The notes under the pieces are model-generated. The model was given only the letters and a program-made list of their open reading frames with translations. It searched no databases and was not told the origin of the DNA. The translations under genes were made by a program, and so were the position numbers. Shown in pieces: positions 25,937-34,356 of a DNA stretch of 64,000 nucleotides. This DNA is from Hyphomonadaceae bacterium (lineage in GTDB: Bacteria > Pseudomonadota > Alphaproteobacteria > Caulobacterales > Aquidulcibacteraceae), in the NCBI GenBank assembly GCA_023384105.1, contig JAHDXR010000007.1, positions 124,001-188,000 of the forward strand. Reading direction: 5' to 3'. Each line of letters begins with the position of its first letter. The first letter of the stretch is position 1.

Positions 25937-26010
25937 CGCCGCTGATCGCGCTATCCGGCATGCCGGATTGCCGCTAGGTTCGGCTCCGCACCAGAGGTGG
26001 GGAGAGGTTC

Positions 26011-26307
26011 ATGCTCCGGTTCTTGCTCTTGCTCGTCGTCGTGGCGGTCGCGGCGTACTTCACCAATCCCAAGCCCGAGGCGTACGAAGCCAAGGCGCGC
26101 GAAACGCTGCAGGCCGCTGCGCAACAGGACCTGGAAAACCTCGATATCGGCGGCGCAATCGGCAACAGCGCCGCGCAGCTGAGCGAAGGCGAGTACGAAA
26201 ACTTCTACCTGGCGTCGCGCTACTCGGCGCCCTCGGCCCAACAGCCGCGCGCGCAGTGCTACGGCGCCTTCACGCTGGTGAGCTGCAGCGCCGTCGCCCG
26301 GAACTGA
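26011..26307 (+). CDS. Small membrane-anchored hypothetical protein
   Basis: The 98-residue protein starts with a hydrophobic anchor ([20 protein letters not shown]) followed by [27 protein letters not shown] and a short domain with two Cys ([14 protein letters not shown]). GGGGAGAGG just upstream is a strong ribosome site. The layout resembles DUF4359-type proteins, but the match is too weak to assign. It is probably inner-membrane anchored with the domain in the periplasm. Confidence 0.6.
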   Translation: MLRFLLLLVVVAVAAYFTNPKPEAYEAKARETLQAAAQQDLENLDIGGAIGNSAAQLSEGEYENFYLASRYSAPSAQQPRAQCYGAFTLVSCSAVARN

Positions 26308-26497
26308 TCGGCGCGCGGTCCGCGTCCCGTCTGTCCGGAAGCGGTGGCCGCGCGCGCATCCGTGTGCTATCCATCGCCCATGCAGCGGCGTTTCGCCACC
26401 ACGACGACTACTTATTGACGCCGGCGGCGCGAGATCGGGCGCGCCGCAGCGGCGGCGGTGCGAGCCCGGTCGGTCCAACCCAATCGTCAGATTTCCG

Positions 26498-26974
26498 ATG
26501 TCGCCGAGCCTGCCCGCCCGGGGCTTTCTGGGCCTGATTCAGCTTTATAAGTGGACGCTGTCGCCCCTGATCGGGCGTCAGTGCCGCTATCTGCCGACCT
26601 GTTCCAGCTATGCCGCGGATGCTGTCCGCAAGCATGGCGCCTGGGCCGGGAGCTGGATGGCCGGCGCGCGGCTCTGCCGCTGCCACCCCTGGGGCGGTCA
26701 CGGCTGGGACCCGGCGCCGGAGACGGTGAAGCCCAACTCCTGGTGGCGGCCGTGGCGCTACGGCGATTGGAAAGGCGGCTACCGTGCGCCCCCATCCTCC
26801 CCCGCGGGCGGGGGAGGTCGCGACCCCGGTGCAAAGCCGGGGGAGCGGGAGGGGGAAAGTCCGGCAAACGCCAGCGCCCGCCCCCTCAGTCATCACGCTG
26901 CGCGTGCTGACTGCTCCCCCGTAAACGGGGGAGCAGTTGGCGCGGCGCTTGAATCGAATAAGAGCATCCCATGA
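26498..26974 (+). CDS. yidD: YidD membrane protein insertion factor with repeat-derived tail
   Basis: The first 95 residues form a full Yid[61 protein letters not shown]. YidD assists YidC-dependent insertion of inner-membrane proteins. The remaining 60 residues (from about [11 protein letters not shown]) are encoded by a GC-rich dyad repeat at 26796-26937 and are not part of the family. The frame passes through the repeat and stops at TGA 26972-26974, overlapping the thrS ATG by four bases (ATGA). Confidence 0.88.
   Translation: MSPSLPARGFLGLIQLYKWTLSPLIGRQCRYLPTCSSYAADAVRKHGAWAGSWMAGARLCRCHPWGGHGWDPAPETVKPNSWWRPWRYGDWKGGYRAPPSSPAGGGGRDPGAKPGEREGESPANASARPLSHHAARADCSPVNGGAVGAALESNKSIP
26796..26937. 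repeat. GC-rich dyad repeat between yidD and thrS
   Basis: Two hairpins bound this stretch: CCTCCCCCGC/GCGGGGGAGG (26796-26817) and ACTGCTCCCCCG/CGGGGGAGCAGT (26910-26937), each perfect. A related but degenerate copy lies at 41862-41960. It is translated as the tail of YidD and sits directly before thrS, where the second hairpin could also affect thrS expression. Confidence 0.7.
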
Positions 26975-28899
26975 GCATTTCTCTCAAGTTTCCCGACGGC
27001 GCCGAGCGGTCGTACGACGATGGCGTGACGCCGCTCGCCGTCGCCGAAGGCATTTCCAAGTCGCTGGCCAAGAAGGTCGTCGCCGCGAAGATCGACGGCG
27101 CCTGGTGGGATCTGACGCGCCCGCTGGAGCGCGGCGGCAAGTTCGAACTGGTTACGCGCGACAGCGCCGACGGCCTCGAAGTGCTGCGCCACGACGCGGC
27201 GCACGTGCTGGCGCAAGCGGTGCAGGAGCTGTTCCCCGGCACGCAGGTCACGTTCGGCCCGGTGACAGAGGACGGCTTCTATTACGACTTCGCGCGCGAC
27301 GAGCCGTTCTCGACCGACGATTTCGAGAAGATCGAAAAGCGCATGAAGGAGATCGTCGACGCCGATCTGCCGATCGTCCGCACCGTCTGGGAAAAAGAGA
27401 AAGCCATCCAGCACTTCAAGTCGATCGGCGAAATCTACAAGGCCGAGATCATCGACGAGGTGATCAAGCCGGGCGATCCGATCACGGTCTACAGCCACGG
27501 CGACAAGTGGGGCGATCTCTGCCGCGGCCCGCACCTGCCGTCGACGGGCCGGCTCGGCAAGGCGTTCAAGCTGATGAAGCTCGCGGGCGCCTACTGGCGC
27601 GGCGATCAGAACAATCAGCAGCTGCAGCGCATCTACGGCACGGCCTGGGCCGACGAGAAGCAGCTGGAGGACTACCTCCACCGCCTCGAGGAAGCCGAGA
27701 AGCGCGACCATCGCAAGCTTGGCCGCCAGATGGATCTCTTCCACATGCAGGAAGAGGGGCGCGGCATGGTGTTCTGGCACGAAAAGGGCCTGACGCTGTG
27801 GCGCACGATCGAGGCCTATATGCGCCGCCGGCTGGAGAAGGCCGGCTATGTCGAAGTGCGCACGCCGCAAGTGCTTGACCGCGTGTTCTGGGAAAAGAGC
27901 GGCCACTGGGACAAATATCGCCCGAACATGTTCGTCTGCGAGACGGTCGAAGGCGAAACGCTCTCGCTGAAGCCGATGAACTGCCCCGGCCACGTGCAGA
28001 TCTTCAAGTTCGGGCAGAAATCCTACCGCGACCTGCCGCTCAGGATGGCCGAATTCGGCGCCTGCCACCGCTACGAGCCCTCCGGCTCGCTGCACGGCCT
28101 GATGCGCGTGCGCGCGTTCACGCAGGACGACGCGCACATCTTCTGCCGCGAAGACCAGATCGTGGAAGAGACGGCGCGTTTCATCGAATTGGCGACGTCG
28201 ATCCATGAGGATTTCGGCATGGTGCGCGACCATATCGCGCTCGGCACGCGCCCCGACGTGCGCGCCGGCGCGGACGAGTTCTGGGATCGCGCCGAGCGGC
28301 AGATGCTCGACGCCGCGCGCGCCGCGGGCGTCGAGCCCGTCATCGCCGCGGGCGACGGCGCCTTCTATGCGCCGAAGCTCGACTTCCAGCTGAAAGACGC
28401 CATCGGCCGGCAATGGACCTGCGGCACGATCCAGCTCGACTACGTGCTGCCGGATCGTCTCGAAGCGGAGTATGTCGGGGAAGACGGCGCCAAGCATCGC
28501 CCGGTGATGCTGCACCGCGCGATCCTGGGCTCGCTCGAGCGCTTCATCGGCATCCTGATCGAGAATTGCGCCGGCGCGTTCCCGCTCTGGCTCTCGCCGG
28601 TGCAGGTCGTCGTCGCCACTATCACGTCGGACGCGGACGGCTACGCCAACGAAGTCGCCGCGGCGATGCGCAAGGCAGGCCTGCGCGTCGAACTCGATCT
28701 GCGCAACGAGAAGGTCGGCTACAAGATTCGCGAGCATTCGCTGCAGAAGACGCCGGTGATCGCCGTCGTCGGCAAGAAGGAGGCGGAGCAGCGCACCGTC
28801 GCGCTGCGCCGTCTTGGCGGCGAAGCGCAGCAGCTCATGCCGCTGGATGAGGCGCTGGCGATACTGACGAAGGAAGCGACCCCGCCCGACCTGCGCTGA
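26971..28899 (+). CDS. thrS: Threonyl-tRNA synthetase
   Basis: ThrRS charges tRNA-Thr. The 642-residue protein has an N-terminal TGS domain (about 1-62), the editing domain with [18 protein letters not shown] and the motif of Cys/His ligands, then the class II core: motif 2 [34 protein letters not shown], zinc Cys in MNCPGHV, and motif 3 [11 protein letters not shown]. The C-terminal anticodon-binding domain (about 540-635) is complete. The start overlaps the yidD stop by four bases. Confidence 0.97.
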   Translation: MSISLKFPDGAERSYDDGVTPLAVAEGISKSLAKKVVAAKIDGAWWDLTRPLERGGKFELVTRDSADGLEVLRHDAAHVLAQAVQELFPGTQVTFGPVTEDGFYYDFARDEPFSTDDFEKIEKRMKEIVDADLPIVRTVWEKEKAIQHFKSIGEIYKAEIIDEVIKPGDPITVYSHGDKWGDLCRGPHLPSTGRLGKAFKLMKLAGAYWRGDQNNQQLQRIYGTAWADEKQLEDYLHRLEEAEKRDHRKLGRQMDLFHMQEEGRGMVFWHEKGLTLWRTIEAYMRRRLEKAGYVEVRTPQVLDRVFWEKSGHWDKYRPNMFVCETVEGETLSLKPMNCPGHVQIFKFGQKSYRDLPLRMAEFGACHRYEPSGSLHGLMRVRAFTQDDAHIFCREDQIVEETARFIELATSIHEDFGMVRDHIALGTRPDVRAGADEFWDRAERQMLDAARAAGVEPVIAAGDGAFYAPKLDFQLKDAIGRQWTCGTIQLDYVLPDRLEAEYVGEDGAKHRPVMLHRAILGSLERFIGILIENCAGAFPLWLSPVQVVVATITSDADGYANEVAAAMRKAGLRVELDLRNEKVGYKIREHSLQKTPVIAVVGKKEAEQRTVALRRLGGEAQQLMPLDEALAILTKEATPPDLR

Positions 28900-28902
28900 G
28901 GC

Positions 28903-29337
28903 TCAGCTCGCGCGGGCGAGGCGGAAGTCGCTGCCGTAAGCGGCTTCCCGCATCACGTCGGCGAGCAGCTGGTAGGCGGCGATCCAGGCCTGGCGCACCT
29001 CCGGGGTGAACTCGTCGCCGAGGCCCTTCTTCAGCGTGCGCAGCAGCGCGTTGCCGACCAGCGTGTAGTGCCGGGCTTCGACGCCGTATCCGACATGCTT
29101 CACGGCGAGCTTTTGCGCCGCGGGGAGGATCGTGGCGGGTGCGTTGAGGCCCTGCACGACGAACGCGAGCGTGCCGAGCAGCTTGCGCCCCTGTTCGCGC
29201 ATGTCGCCCTTGAACATCGGCCGCAGCGACGGTTCGATCGCGAACAGTTCGGCGTAGAAGATCTCGGCGACCTGCTCGCCCAGCTCTCCCGCCTTGGCGA
29301 AGCTGGCCTGCACCAGGGCGGCGTGATGCTCGTTCAT
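28903..29337 (-). CDS. Single-domain globin (Vitreoscilla haemoglobin type)
   Basis: The 144-residue protein matches single-domain bacterial globins: FYAELFAIEPSLRPMFKGD carries the B10 Tyr (Tyr28), and KHVGYGVEARHYTLVGNALLRTL carries the proximal His81. The end resembles the G and H helices (QAWIAAYQLLADVM). No reductase domain is present, so it is not a flavohaemoglobin. Such globins bind oxygen or detoxify nitric oxide in the cytoplasm. It faces away from the glycosyltransferase gene across about 170 bp. Confidence 0.9.
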   Translation of the reverse strand: MNEHHAALVQASFAKAGELGEQVAEIFYAELFAIEPSLRPMFKGDMREQGRKLLGTLAFVVQGLNAPATILPAAQKLAVKHVGYGVEARHYTLVGNALLRTLKKGLGDEFTPEVRQAWIAAYQLLADVMREAAYGSDFRLARAS

Positions 29338-29507
29338 CGGCAGGCTCCCACTGCTAATTTGACAAATATTGCTGTTGAGGCGGCTAACTTATAGTTAATG
29401 CGTAAGGGAGCGGGCCGCCCGAGGCCGGTCGCAGCGTCCCCTAGACGGCGCCACAAGCAGGGGACAGACTGTTTTTGAGTCCAAAGGCGCCTCAGGGCGG
29501 AGACGGC

Positions 29508-30395
29508 GTGGAGAAATTTCCATCACGCGAGCGGTCGGCGGCGCAGACCCTGCAGCCCCGTGTCAGCGCCATTGTGGTCGTGCGCCGGCTCAAGCCCACG
29601 TCCGCCGCCGCCATGCAGCTCGATCTCTGCCTGCGCAGCGTGCTGGCCGAACCGTGGACGGACGAACTGATCGTTGTCGATCTCGACAACGAGCCGGACG
29701 TTTCCTCGAAGCTGCGCGCGTTCCAGGCCGACCGCCGCGACGTGAAACTGGTCGTCGCCGACAGGGCCGCAAGCATTGCTTCGGCGCTCAACGCCGGCGC
29801 GAACCAGGCGCGCGGCCGCTGGCTGCTGTTTTTGTCGGCGGACGTGGTGCTGCAGCGCGGCTCGGTGCAGCGTCTCGCCAGCGCCGGCGCCGAGGCGCGC
29901 ACGCCCTGCGTCGTCGGGGGGCGTCTGACCGACATGCGCGGGCGCGACCGCCGCGCCGTGCGCGCCGGCGCGCTGAACGCCTTTTCCGCCATCGCCGTGG
30001 CGATGGACCTGCCGAGCCGCAGCCGGCGCAAGCGCAAGAGCGGCGGCATGCCCGCCAGCGTCTCGGCTGTGTCGAGCGCGCTGATGCTGATGCCGCGCAG
30101 CGACTTTCTCGCCCTGGAGGGCTTCGACGAAAGCTTCGCCACCGACGGCGCCGATCTCGATCTCTGCCGCCGCGCCGCGCTCGCTGGCGGCAGCGTGCTG
30201 TTCCAGCCGTCCGCGTCCGGCGTGCAGTTCGAGCGCGACCAGCGCGGGCGGCGTAAGGCGCAGGGCCTGGCGCGCTTCGCCAGCAAGAGCGCCAGGACGC
30301 CGCTTGAGCGTCTGTTCGCGCTGGTGGCGGAGCCGGCGCTCGCGTCGCTGCTGGCGCTCAGGGATTTTGTGGCTGGCCGTCCGCCGCTTCGCTGA
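29508..30395 (+). CDS. Glycosyltransferase family 2 protein
   Basis: From the GTG at 29508 (GGAG about 5 bases upstream) the protein has 295 residues; a TTG at 29475 is an alternative. The GT-A fold is visible: VSAIVVVRRLKP, LIVVDLDNEPD, ASALNAGANQARGRWLLFLSADVVL with a DxD-like SAD, and SSALMLMPRSDFLALEGFDESF, where GFDE is typical. It has no membrane segment and is probably cytoplasmic or membrane-associated. It lies next to a GT39-type membrane transferase and ends in overlap with it tail to tail. Confidence 0.83.
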   Translation: MEKFPSRERSAAQTLQPRVSAIVVVRRLKPTSAAAMQLDLCLRSVLAEPWTDELIVVDLDNEPDVSSKLRAFQADRRDVKLVVADRAASIASALNAGANQARGRWLLFLSADVVLQRGSVQRLASAGAEARTPCVVGGRLTDMRGRDRRAVRAGALNAFSAIAVAMDLPSRSRRKRKSGGMPASVSAVSSALMLMPRSDFLALEGFDESFATDGADLDLCRRAALAGGSVLFQPSASGVQFERDQRGRRKAQGLARFASKSARTPLERLFALVAEPALASLLALRDFVAGRPPLR

Positions 30396-32112
30396 CGTTC
30401 GCCGCCTCGGCGACGCGGCCCACAAACAGCGCAACCGGCTCGCCGCGTCCGGCGGAATAGCCGCGCACCGGCGGCTCGGCTGGCGTGAACGCAAGCCCGC
30501 GCGTGGCCAGTTCCTGTTCGAACGCCTGGCGCGCCCGCACCTCCACCACCACCGCGTCGCCAATATTGGCGTGCGCGCCCGCGGTTTCCGGCGGCGCGAG
30601 ATTGATCGAGGTGCGCGTCAGGAAGACGAGGCTCGCCTCGTTGTAGCCGACCGACCAGAGCGGACGATCCTCGCGCGGGGTGAGCCGCGCGCGCGTCAGC
30701 GCCGCCACCGCCTCGCTGCTCACGAACAGCGTCCGCGCCTCCGGCAGCAGCCGTTCGCGCAAGCTGAAGGACAGCGCCAGCGCGCACAGCACTAGCGCGA
30801 CCACGCGCGCTTCCGGGCGGCGCACCATCATCAGCGCGGTAAAGCCGGCGGCGACGACGCCGACGCCGATCAGCGCCGTCGCGATCGCGCGGCGGAAATC
30901 GGCGGCGAAGTCGCCGGGCATGAAGGTGGCGCTGATCGCCATCAGCGCCGCCAGCACGACGCCGGAGACGGCGAACAGCACCACGCCCGCCGGATGCGCC
31001 GAACGCCAGCGGAAGCCGCGCATCGCCACGATGCCTGCGCCGCAGAGCAGGGTGATGGCCGGATAAACCGGCATCGCATAGTGCGGCAGCTTGGTGGCGG
31101 CGAGTTCGAACGCCAGTAGCGTCGGCGCGATCCAGGCGATCAGAAAGCGGATCGGCGCATGTTCGGCGTCGTCGCGCGGCGCGCGCAGCGTATCGAGCGC
31201 CACGCGCCCCGCCGCGGGCAGCGCGTAGGTGGCGGGAAAGATCAGGAACGGCAGCAGGAAAGTGTGGAAGCCCGGCAGCGCGAAATGGCCCTCGGCGCCG
31301 GTCGTGATCTTGGGGAGGATGTCGCCGCCGATCATGTCGGCGAAGAAGCGCCCGCCGGTGTCGAGCGAAATCGCGATCGACCAGGGCGCCACGATCAGAA
31401 GCGCCAGCAGCGGGCCGGGCCAGAACAGCAGCGGCTTCATCCACGCCGCGCGCCGCTCCCAGATCGCGAGCGTCGCCAGCGTCAGCGCCGCGACCATCGG
31501 CGCCACCGGCCCCTTGATCATGACGCCGCACCCCAGCGCCGCCCAGAACAGCACCGACAGCCGCTTGGCTTCGTGCGGCCGTTGCGCCTGGTCCAGCACG
31601 CGCAGCCGCGCCAAAGCGGCCATCGCCAGCGTGGTGAAGCCGAGCAGCACCGCGTCGGTCTTGGCGGTCATGCCCTCGAAGCTCACCAGCGCGCCCGCGC
31701 CCAGCAGCGCCGCGCCGATCAGCGCCTGGCGTCGCCCGACCAGCGCCGTTCCGCCCCACAGCGTCGCCAGCGCGGCCAGCGCCACGCCCAGCGCCGAGGG
31801 CAGCCGGTACGGCCAGATCGTGTTGAGCCGCCCGGTGATCGGCTCGAACGCGGCGACCGAGGCCGCCTGCAGCCAGTGGAGTCCCGCCGGCTTCCGGTTG
31901 CGCTCATGCTCTTGCAGCTGGATGCGGACGTAATCGCCGCTCTCCACCATCTGCCGCGTGGCCTGGACAAAGCGCGCCTCGTCGCCATCCATGACCGGCA
32001 CCCGCGCGGCGCCGAGCAGGCTGGCGGTCAGCGCAATCAGCGCCGTCAGCACATAGCCGCGCCAGCCGCGGGCGAACTGGTCGAACAGCGAGGTTTGCGC
32101 GGGCAGGGCCAT
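30358..32112 (-). CDS. GT39-type membrane glycosyltransferase (ArnT-like)
   Basis: The 584-residue protein has about 12 membrane segments. The first periplasmic loop holds the catalytic acidic pair in PVMDGDEARFVQATRQM followed by ERNRKPAGLHWLQAASV, the pattern of ArnT and protein mannosyltransferases. These move a sugar from a polyprenyl phosphate donor to lipid A, protein or another glycan in the periplasm. The acceptor is unknown. It overlaps the GT2 gene at the 3' end and diverges from the DPM-like gene, which could make its donor. Confidence 0.87.
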   Translation of the reverse strand: MALPAQTSLFDQFARGWRGYVLTALIALTASLLGAARVPVMDGDEARFVQATRQMVESGDYVRIQLQEHERNRKPAGLHWLQAASVAAFEPITGRLNTIWPYRLPSALGVALAALATLWGGTALVGRRQALIGAALLGAGALVSFEGMTAKTDAVLLGFTTLAMAALARLRVLDQAQRPHEAKRLSVLFWAALGCGVMIKGPVAPMVAALTLATLAIWERRAAWMKPLLFWPGPLLALLIVAPWSIAISLDTGGRFFADMIGGDILPKITTGAEGHFALPGFHTFLLPFLIFPATYALPAAGRVALDTLRAPRDDAEHAPIRFLIAWIAPTLLAFELAATKLPHYAMPVYPAITLLCGAGIVAMRGFRWRSAHPAGVVLFAVSGVVLAALMAISATFMPGDFAADFRRAIATALIGVGVVAAGFTALMMVRRPEARVVALVLCALALSFSLRERLLPEARTLFVSSEAVAALTRARLTPREDRPLWSVGYNEASLVFLTRTSINLAPPETAGAHANIGDAVVVEVRARQAFEQELATRGLAFTPAEPPVRGYSAGRGEPVALFVGRVAEAANVSEAADGQPQNP

Positions 32113-32232
32113 TGAGCGCGATTGATACCGGGTTTCGTGCTGCGAAGGGCAGCCCCTTTGTAGAAGGTGCGCCCTCGCGTCCGCTTCGTGGAACCGCTAT
32201 GAGAGCCCGCCGAGGCGGAAAGAGGGACAAGT

Positions 32233-32964
32233 TTGCCGGAGAGCATCGAATTCAGCGTCGTCGTGCCCATGCACAACGAGGCGGGCAACGCCGCTGCGCT
32301 GGCGCGCGAGATCGCCGGCGTCCTCGACGGCCGCTCCTACGAGATGATTTTCGTCGACGACGCCAGCCGCGACGACACCCGCGCCGAACTGGCCGCGCTC
32401 AAGGGCGAACTGCCGGCCATGCGCATCATCGGCCACCGCCGCAACGCCGGCCAGAGCCGGGCGGTGCGCACCGGCGTCCTCGCCGCGCGCGCCCCGATCG
32501 TGGGCACGCTCGACGGCGACGGCCAGAACGATCCGGCCGACCTGCCGCGGCTGCTGGCCCGACTCACCCGCGCCGGCGTTCCGGCTGAACTCGGCATGGT
32601 GGCCGGCCAGCGCGGCAAGCGGCAGGACAGCTGGAGCAAGCGCGCCGCCTCCCGCATCGCCAACGCGATCCGCAAAGCCGCCCTCAAGGACGGCGCCGAC
32701 GACAGCGGTTCAGGCATCAAGGTGTTCAAACGGGAGGCTTTTTTACGCCTGCCGTACTTCGATCACATGCATCGCTTCATGGCCGCGCTGATGTTGCGCG
32801 AAGGCTATGCAGTCGAGTTTTTGGAGGTTAATCATCGACAGCGGGGCGCGGGACGCTCGAAGTACACGAATCTCGGCAGACTGGCCGCCAACATGACTGA
32901 CCTGTTCGGGGTCATGTGGCTCAGGAGCCGGGCCCGGCTTCCGGGGGGAACGGACGAGCTATGA
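32233..32964 (+). CDS. Polyprenyl-phosphate sugar transferase, DPM1-like GT2
   Basis: The 243-residue protein begins at a TTG with GAGGGACAA upstream. SVVVPMHNEAGN, MIFVDDASRDDTR, GTLDGDGQNDPADLP (the DxD is DGD) and SGIKVFKREAFLRLP are the dolichol-phosphate mannose synthase-like motifs. It has no membrane tail and would act at the cytoplasmic face to load a sugar on undecaprenyl phosphate. The adjacent GT39 enzyme would use such a donor, so the two are likely to function together. Confidence 0.88.
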   Translation: MPESIEFSVVVPMHNEAGNAAALAREIAGVLDGRSYEMIFVDDASRDDTRAELAALKGELPAMRIIGHRRNAGQSRAVRTGVLAARAPIVGTLDGDGQNDPADLPRLLARLTRAGVPAELGMVAGQRGKRQDSWSKRAASRIANAIRKAALKDGADDSGSGIKVFKREAFLRLPYFDHMHRFMAALMLREGYAVEFLEVNHRQRGAGRSKYTNLGRLAANMTDLFGVMWLRSRARLPGGTDEL

Positions 32965-33038
32965 GCAGAAATCCGTTAGGCGCTGCAGGTTTGGCCGTTG
33001 CGAGTAGAAATCGCCGGCCCGCAAACGAGGGGAGTTCC

Positions 33039-33476
33039 ATGGGGGCCATTTTCAACGTCTTTCCGCTGATCCTGATCCCGGTTCTCACCTACAACATCTG
33101 GGCGTTCGGCGCGACCGCGTCCGCCGCCGACGGCGTTGACGTGCGCACGCATCTCCAGGCCGAATGGATCTCGGTGCCGATGGCGTCGGGCGTGCCGTGG
33201 ATTTTGACGTTCGGCGACGTGATGGTGCTGCTGGCGCTGCTGCTGCTGTTCATCGAGCTGCTGAAGTCGACCTCGACCGGTTCGGCGGCGATCTTCAATC
33301 ACGCGCTGTCGATGCTGGTGTTCATCATCTGCCTGGTGGAGTTCCTGCTGCACCCGGCCTTCGCCACCAGCGTGTTCTTCATCATCATGATCATGGCGCT
33401 GCTCGACGTCCTCGCCGGCGTCGTCGTCACCATCATCTCGGCCCGCCGCGACGTCGAGTTCGCCGGGCAAAGCTGA
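33039..33476 (+). CDS. Conserved membrane protein of unknown function
   Basis: From the ATG at 33039 (GAGGGGAG 4 bases upstream) the protein has 145 residues and four hydrophobic segments (about 3-22, 52-73, 83-104, 108-130). An earlier ATG at 32961 overlaps the stop of the glycosyltransferase gene by four bases, but the strong ribosome site supports the later start. The membrane core is rich in Ile, Leu and Phe with a charged end (SARRDVEF). It probably belongs to the same operon as the DPM-like gene. No family is recognised. Confidence 0.65.
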   Translation: MGAIFNVFPLILIPVLTYNIWAFGATASAADGVDVRTHLQAEWISVPMASGVPWILTFGDVMVLLALLLLFIELLKSTSTGSAAIFNHALSMLVFIICLVEFLLHPAFATSVFFIIMIMALLDVLAGVVVTIISARRDVEFAGQS

Positions 33477-33501
33477 AACTGCGGCAGTCGGAATCCGGCG
33501 G

Positions 33502-33546
33502 TCGGCAGCCGTGAAAGCGGCCCGGCTGCCTGTTGCCGGCTGCCGA
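33502..33546 (+). terminator. Stem-loop after the sugar-transfer operon
   Basis: TCGGCAGCCG (33502-33511) pairs perfectly with CGGCTGCCGA (33537-33546), with a second copy of CGGCTGCC inside the loop that gives an alternative pairing. It lies 26 bases after the stop of the membrane protein gene. There is no T-run, so termination is possible but not certain. Confidence 0.4.
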
Positions 33547-33552
33547 TCGCCG

Positions 33553-33633
33553 TCAGAGGCACCACATCCCCACAGCCAGCGCGATTGAGAAGTCGAGCCA
33601 GCGGGCGAATCGGGGAAGAGTGAACGCGTCCAT
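33553..33633 (-). CDS. Possible 26-residue membrane microprotein
   Basis: The ATG at 33631-33633 opens a 26-codon frame reading MDAFTLPRFARWLDFSIALA then VGMWCL. One hydrophobic helix follows a basic amphipathic start, the layout of small inner-membrane proteins. There is no strong ribosome site, and it lies in a GC-rich intergenic stretch, so it may be chance. Confidence 0.25.
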   Translation of the reverse strand: MDAFTLPRFARWLDFSIALAVGMWCL

Positions 33634-33683
33634 GGTCTGGCGTCTTCTGCAGGAACGGCGCCGGTTGCAGTGCGGATCAGCGT

Positions 33684-34016
33684 ATGTCCCTGTTTTTCGA
33701 CGCCGAGTGGTTCGACGCAAAACTGGCCGCGCGCCGGCTGGACCGCACCGCGCTGGCGATCGCGGCCGGCCTGGAGGCCGCCGAACTGCACCGCATCTTT
33801 ATCAACGAGCGCGCGCCGAGCGCCGAGGAACTCGACATCTTCGCCAACGTGCTCGAAGCGGATCTGGTCGAAGTCACGCTCCGGAGCGGCGTCGCCTCGC
33901 GCGCCGAGGCGCCCGTGAGCGATGACTCCAACGACCGCATCGCCAGCATCGAAGCACGCCTCGATGCGATCGACACGTGGCTGTCCGAGTTCGAAGCCAA
34001 CAAGAAGCGCGCCTAA
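33684..34016 (+). CDS. Small helix-turn-helix regulator
   Basis: The 110-residue protein has a predicted XRE-like helix-turn-helix (about 8-62: AKLAARRLDRTALAIAAGLEAAELHRIFINERAPSAEELDIFANVLEADLVEV) and a C-terminal helix with heptads (RIASIEARLDAIDTWLSEFEANKK) that may dimerise. It has no sensor domain. TTGCAGTGC at 33665-33673 lies about 10 bases before the start and resembles the PHB-gene dyad elsewhere in the window. The target genes are unknown. Confidence 0.7.
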   Translation: MSLFFDAEWFDAKLAARRLDRTALAIAAGLEAAELHRIFINERAPSAEELDIFANVLEADLVEVTLRSGVASRAEAPVSDDSNDRIASIEARLDAIDTWLSEFEANKKRA

Positions 34017-34026
34017 ACGCGCCGCC

Positions 34027-34050
34027 ACGGACCGCCGGCGGCCCAGCTAT
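34027..34050. repeat. Half copy of the GGACCGCCGG repeat
   Basis: ACGGACCGCCGGCGGCCC matches the outer end of the paired elements at 16049, 50370 and 59080, but no right-hand partner follows. It lies between two convergent genes. Confidence 0.5.
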
Positions 34051-34055
34051 GCTGT

Positions 34056-34289
34056 TTAAGCACGTACGTTCACCACAACGCCGGGCCGCAGCTTGGCCGC
34101 CGCAGCGTAGCCGCTGCAGCGCGGCCGCTCCGGCGCCGTGATGTGGTTCACCAAGGTCGCCGCGAACAGCGTGTCGAGCCGCGCCCGCGGCGCGCGCCGG
34201 TCGCGCTGACGGCGGTCGCCGCGGCGCTGCTCGCCGATGTCGACGAACTCGGCGTCCAGGATCTGGCGCGTGAGGCGTTCGGCGCTCAT
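34056..34289 (-). CDS. Hypothetical protein
   Basis: The 77-residue frame (MSAERLTRQILDAEFVDIGE onward) has conserved-looking segments: LDAEFVDIGE, LDTLFAATLVNHITAPERP and PGVVVNVRA at the C-terminus. The reading frame remains open 14 codons upstream of the ATG (with FVWHAECSARG just before it) without any ATG, GTG or TTG, so either a rarer start codon is used or the ATG at 34287-34289 is right. No family is assigned. It diverges from the amidase gene. Confidence 0.55.
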   Translation of the reverse strand: MSAERLTRQILDAEFVDIGEQRRGDRRQRDRRAPRARLDTLFAATLVNHITAPERPRCSGYAAAAKLRPGVVVNVRA

Positions 34290-34356
34290 GCCCCGGGCGC
34301 TGCATTCGGCGTGCCAAACGAAAATTAACCGCTATCGTCATGTGCGGGAGGGAGCG

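Noticed and set aside
29359-29394. TTGACA and TTATAG as promoter before the GT2 gene
   Set aside because: The spacing is too long (24 bases, or 20 to TAACTT) and neither -10 candidate fits well.
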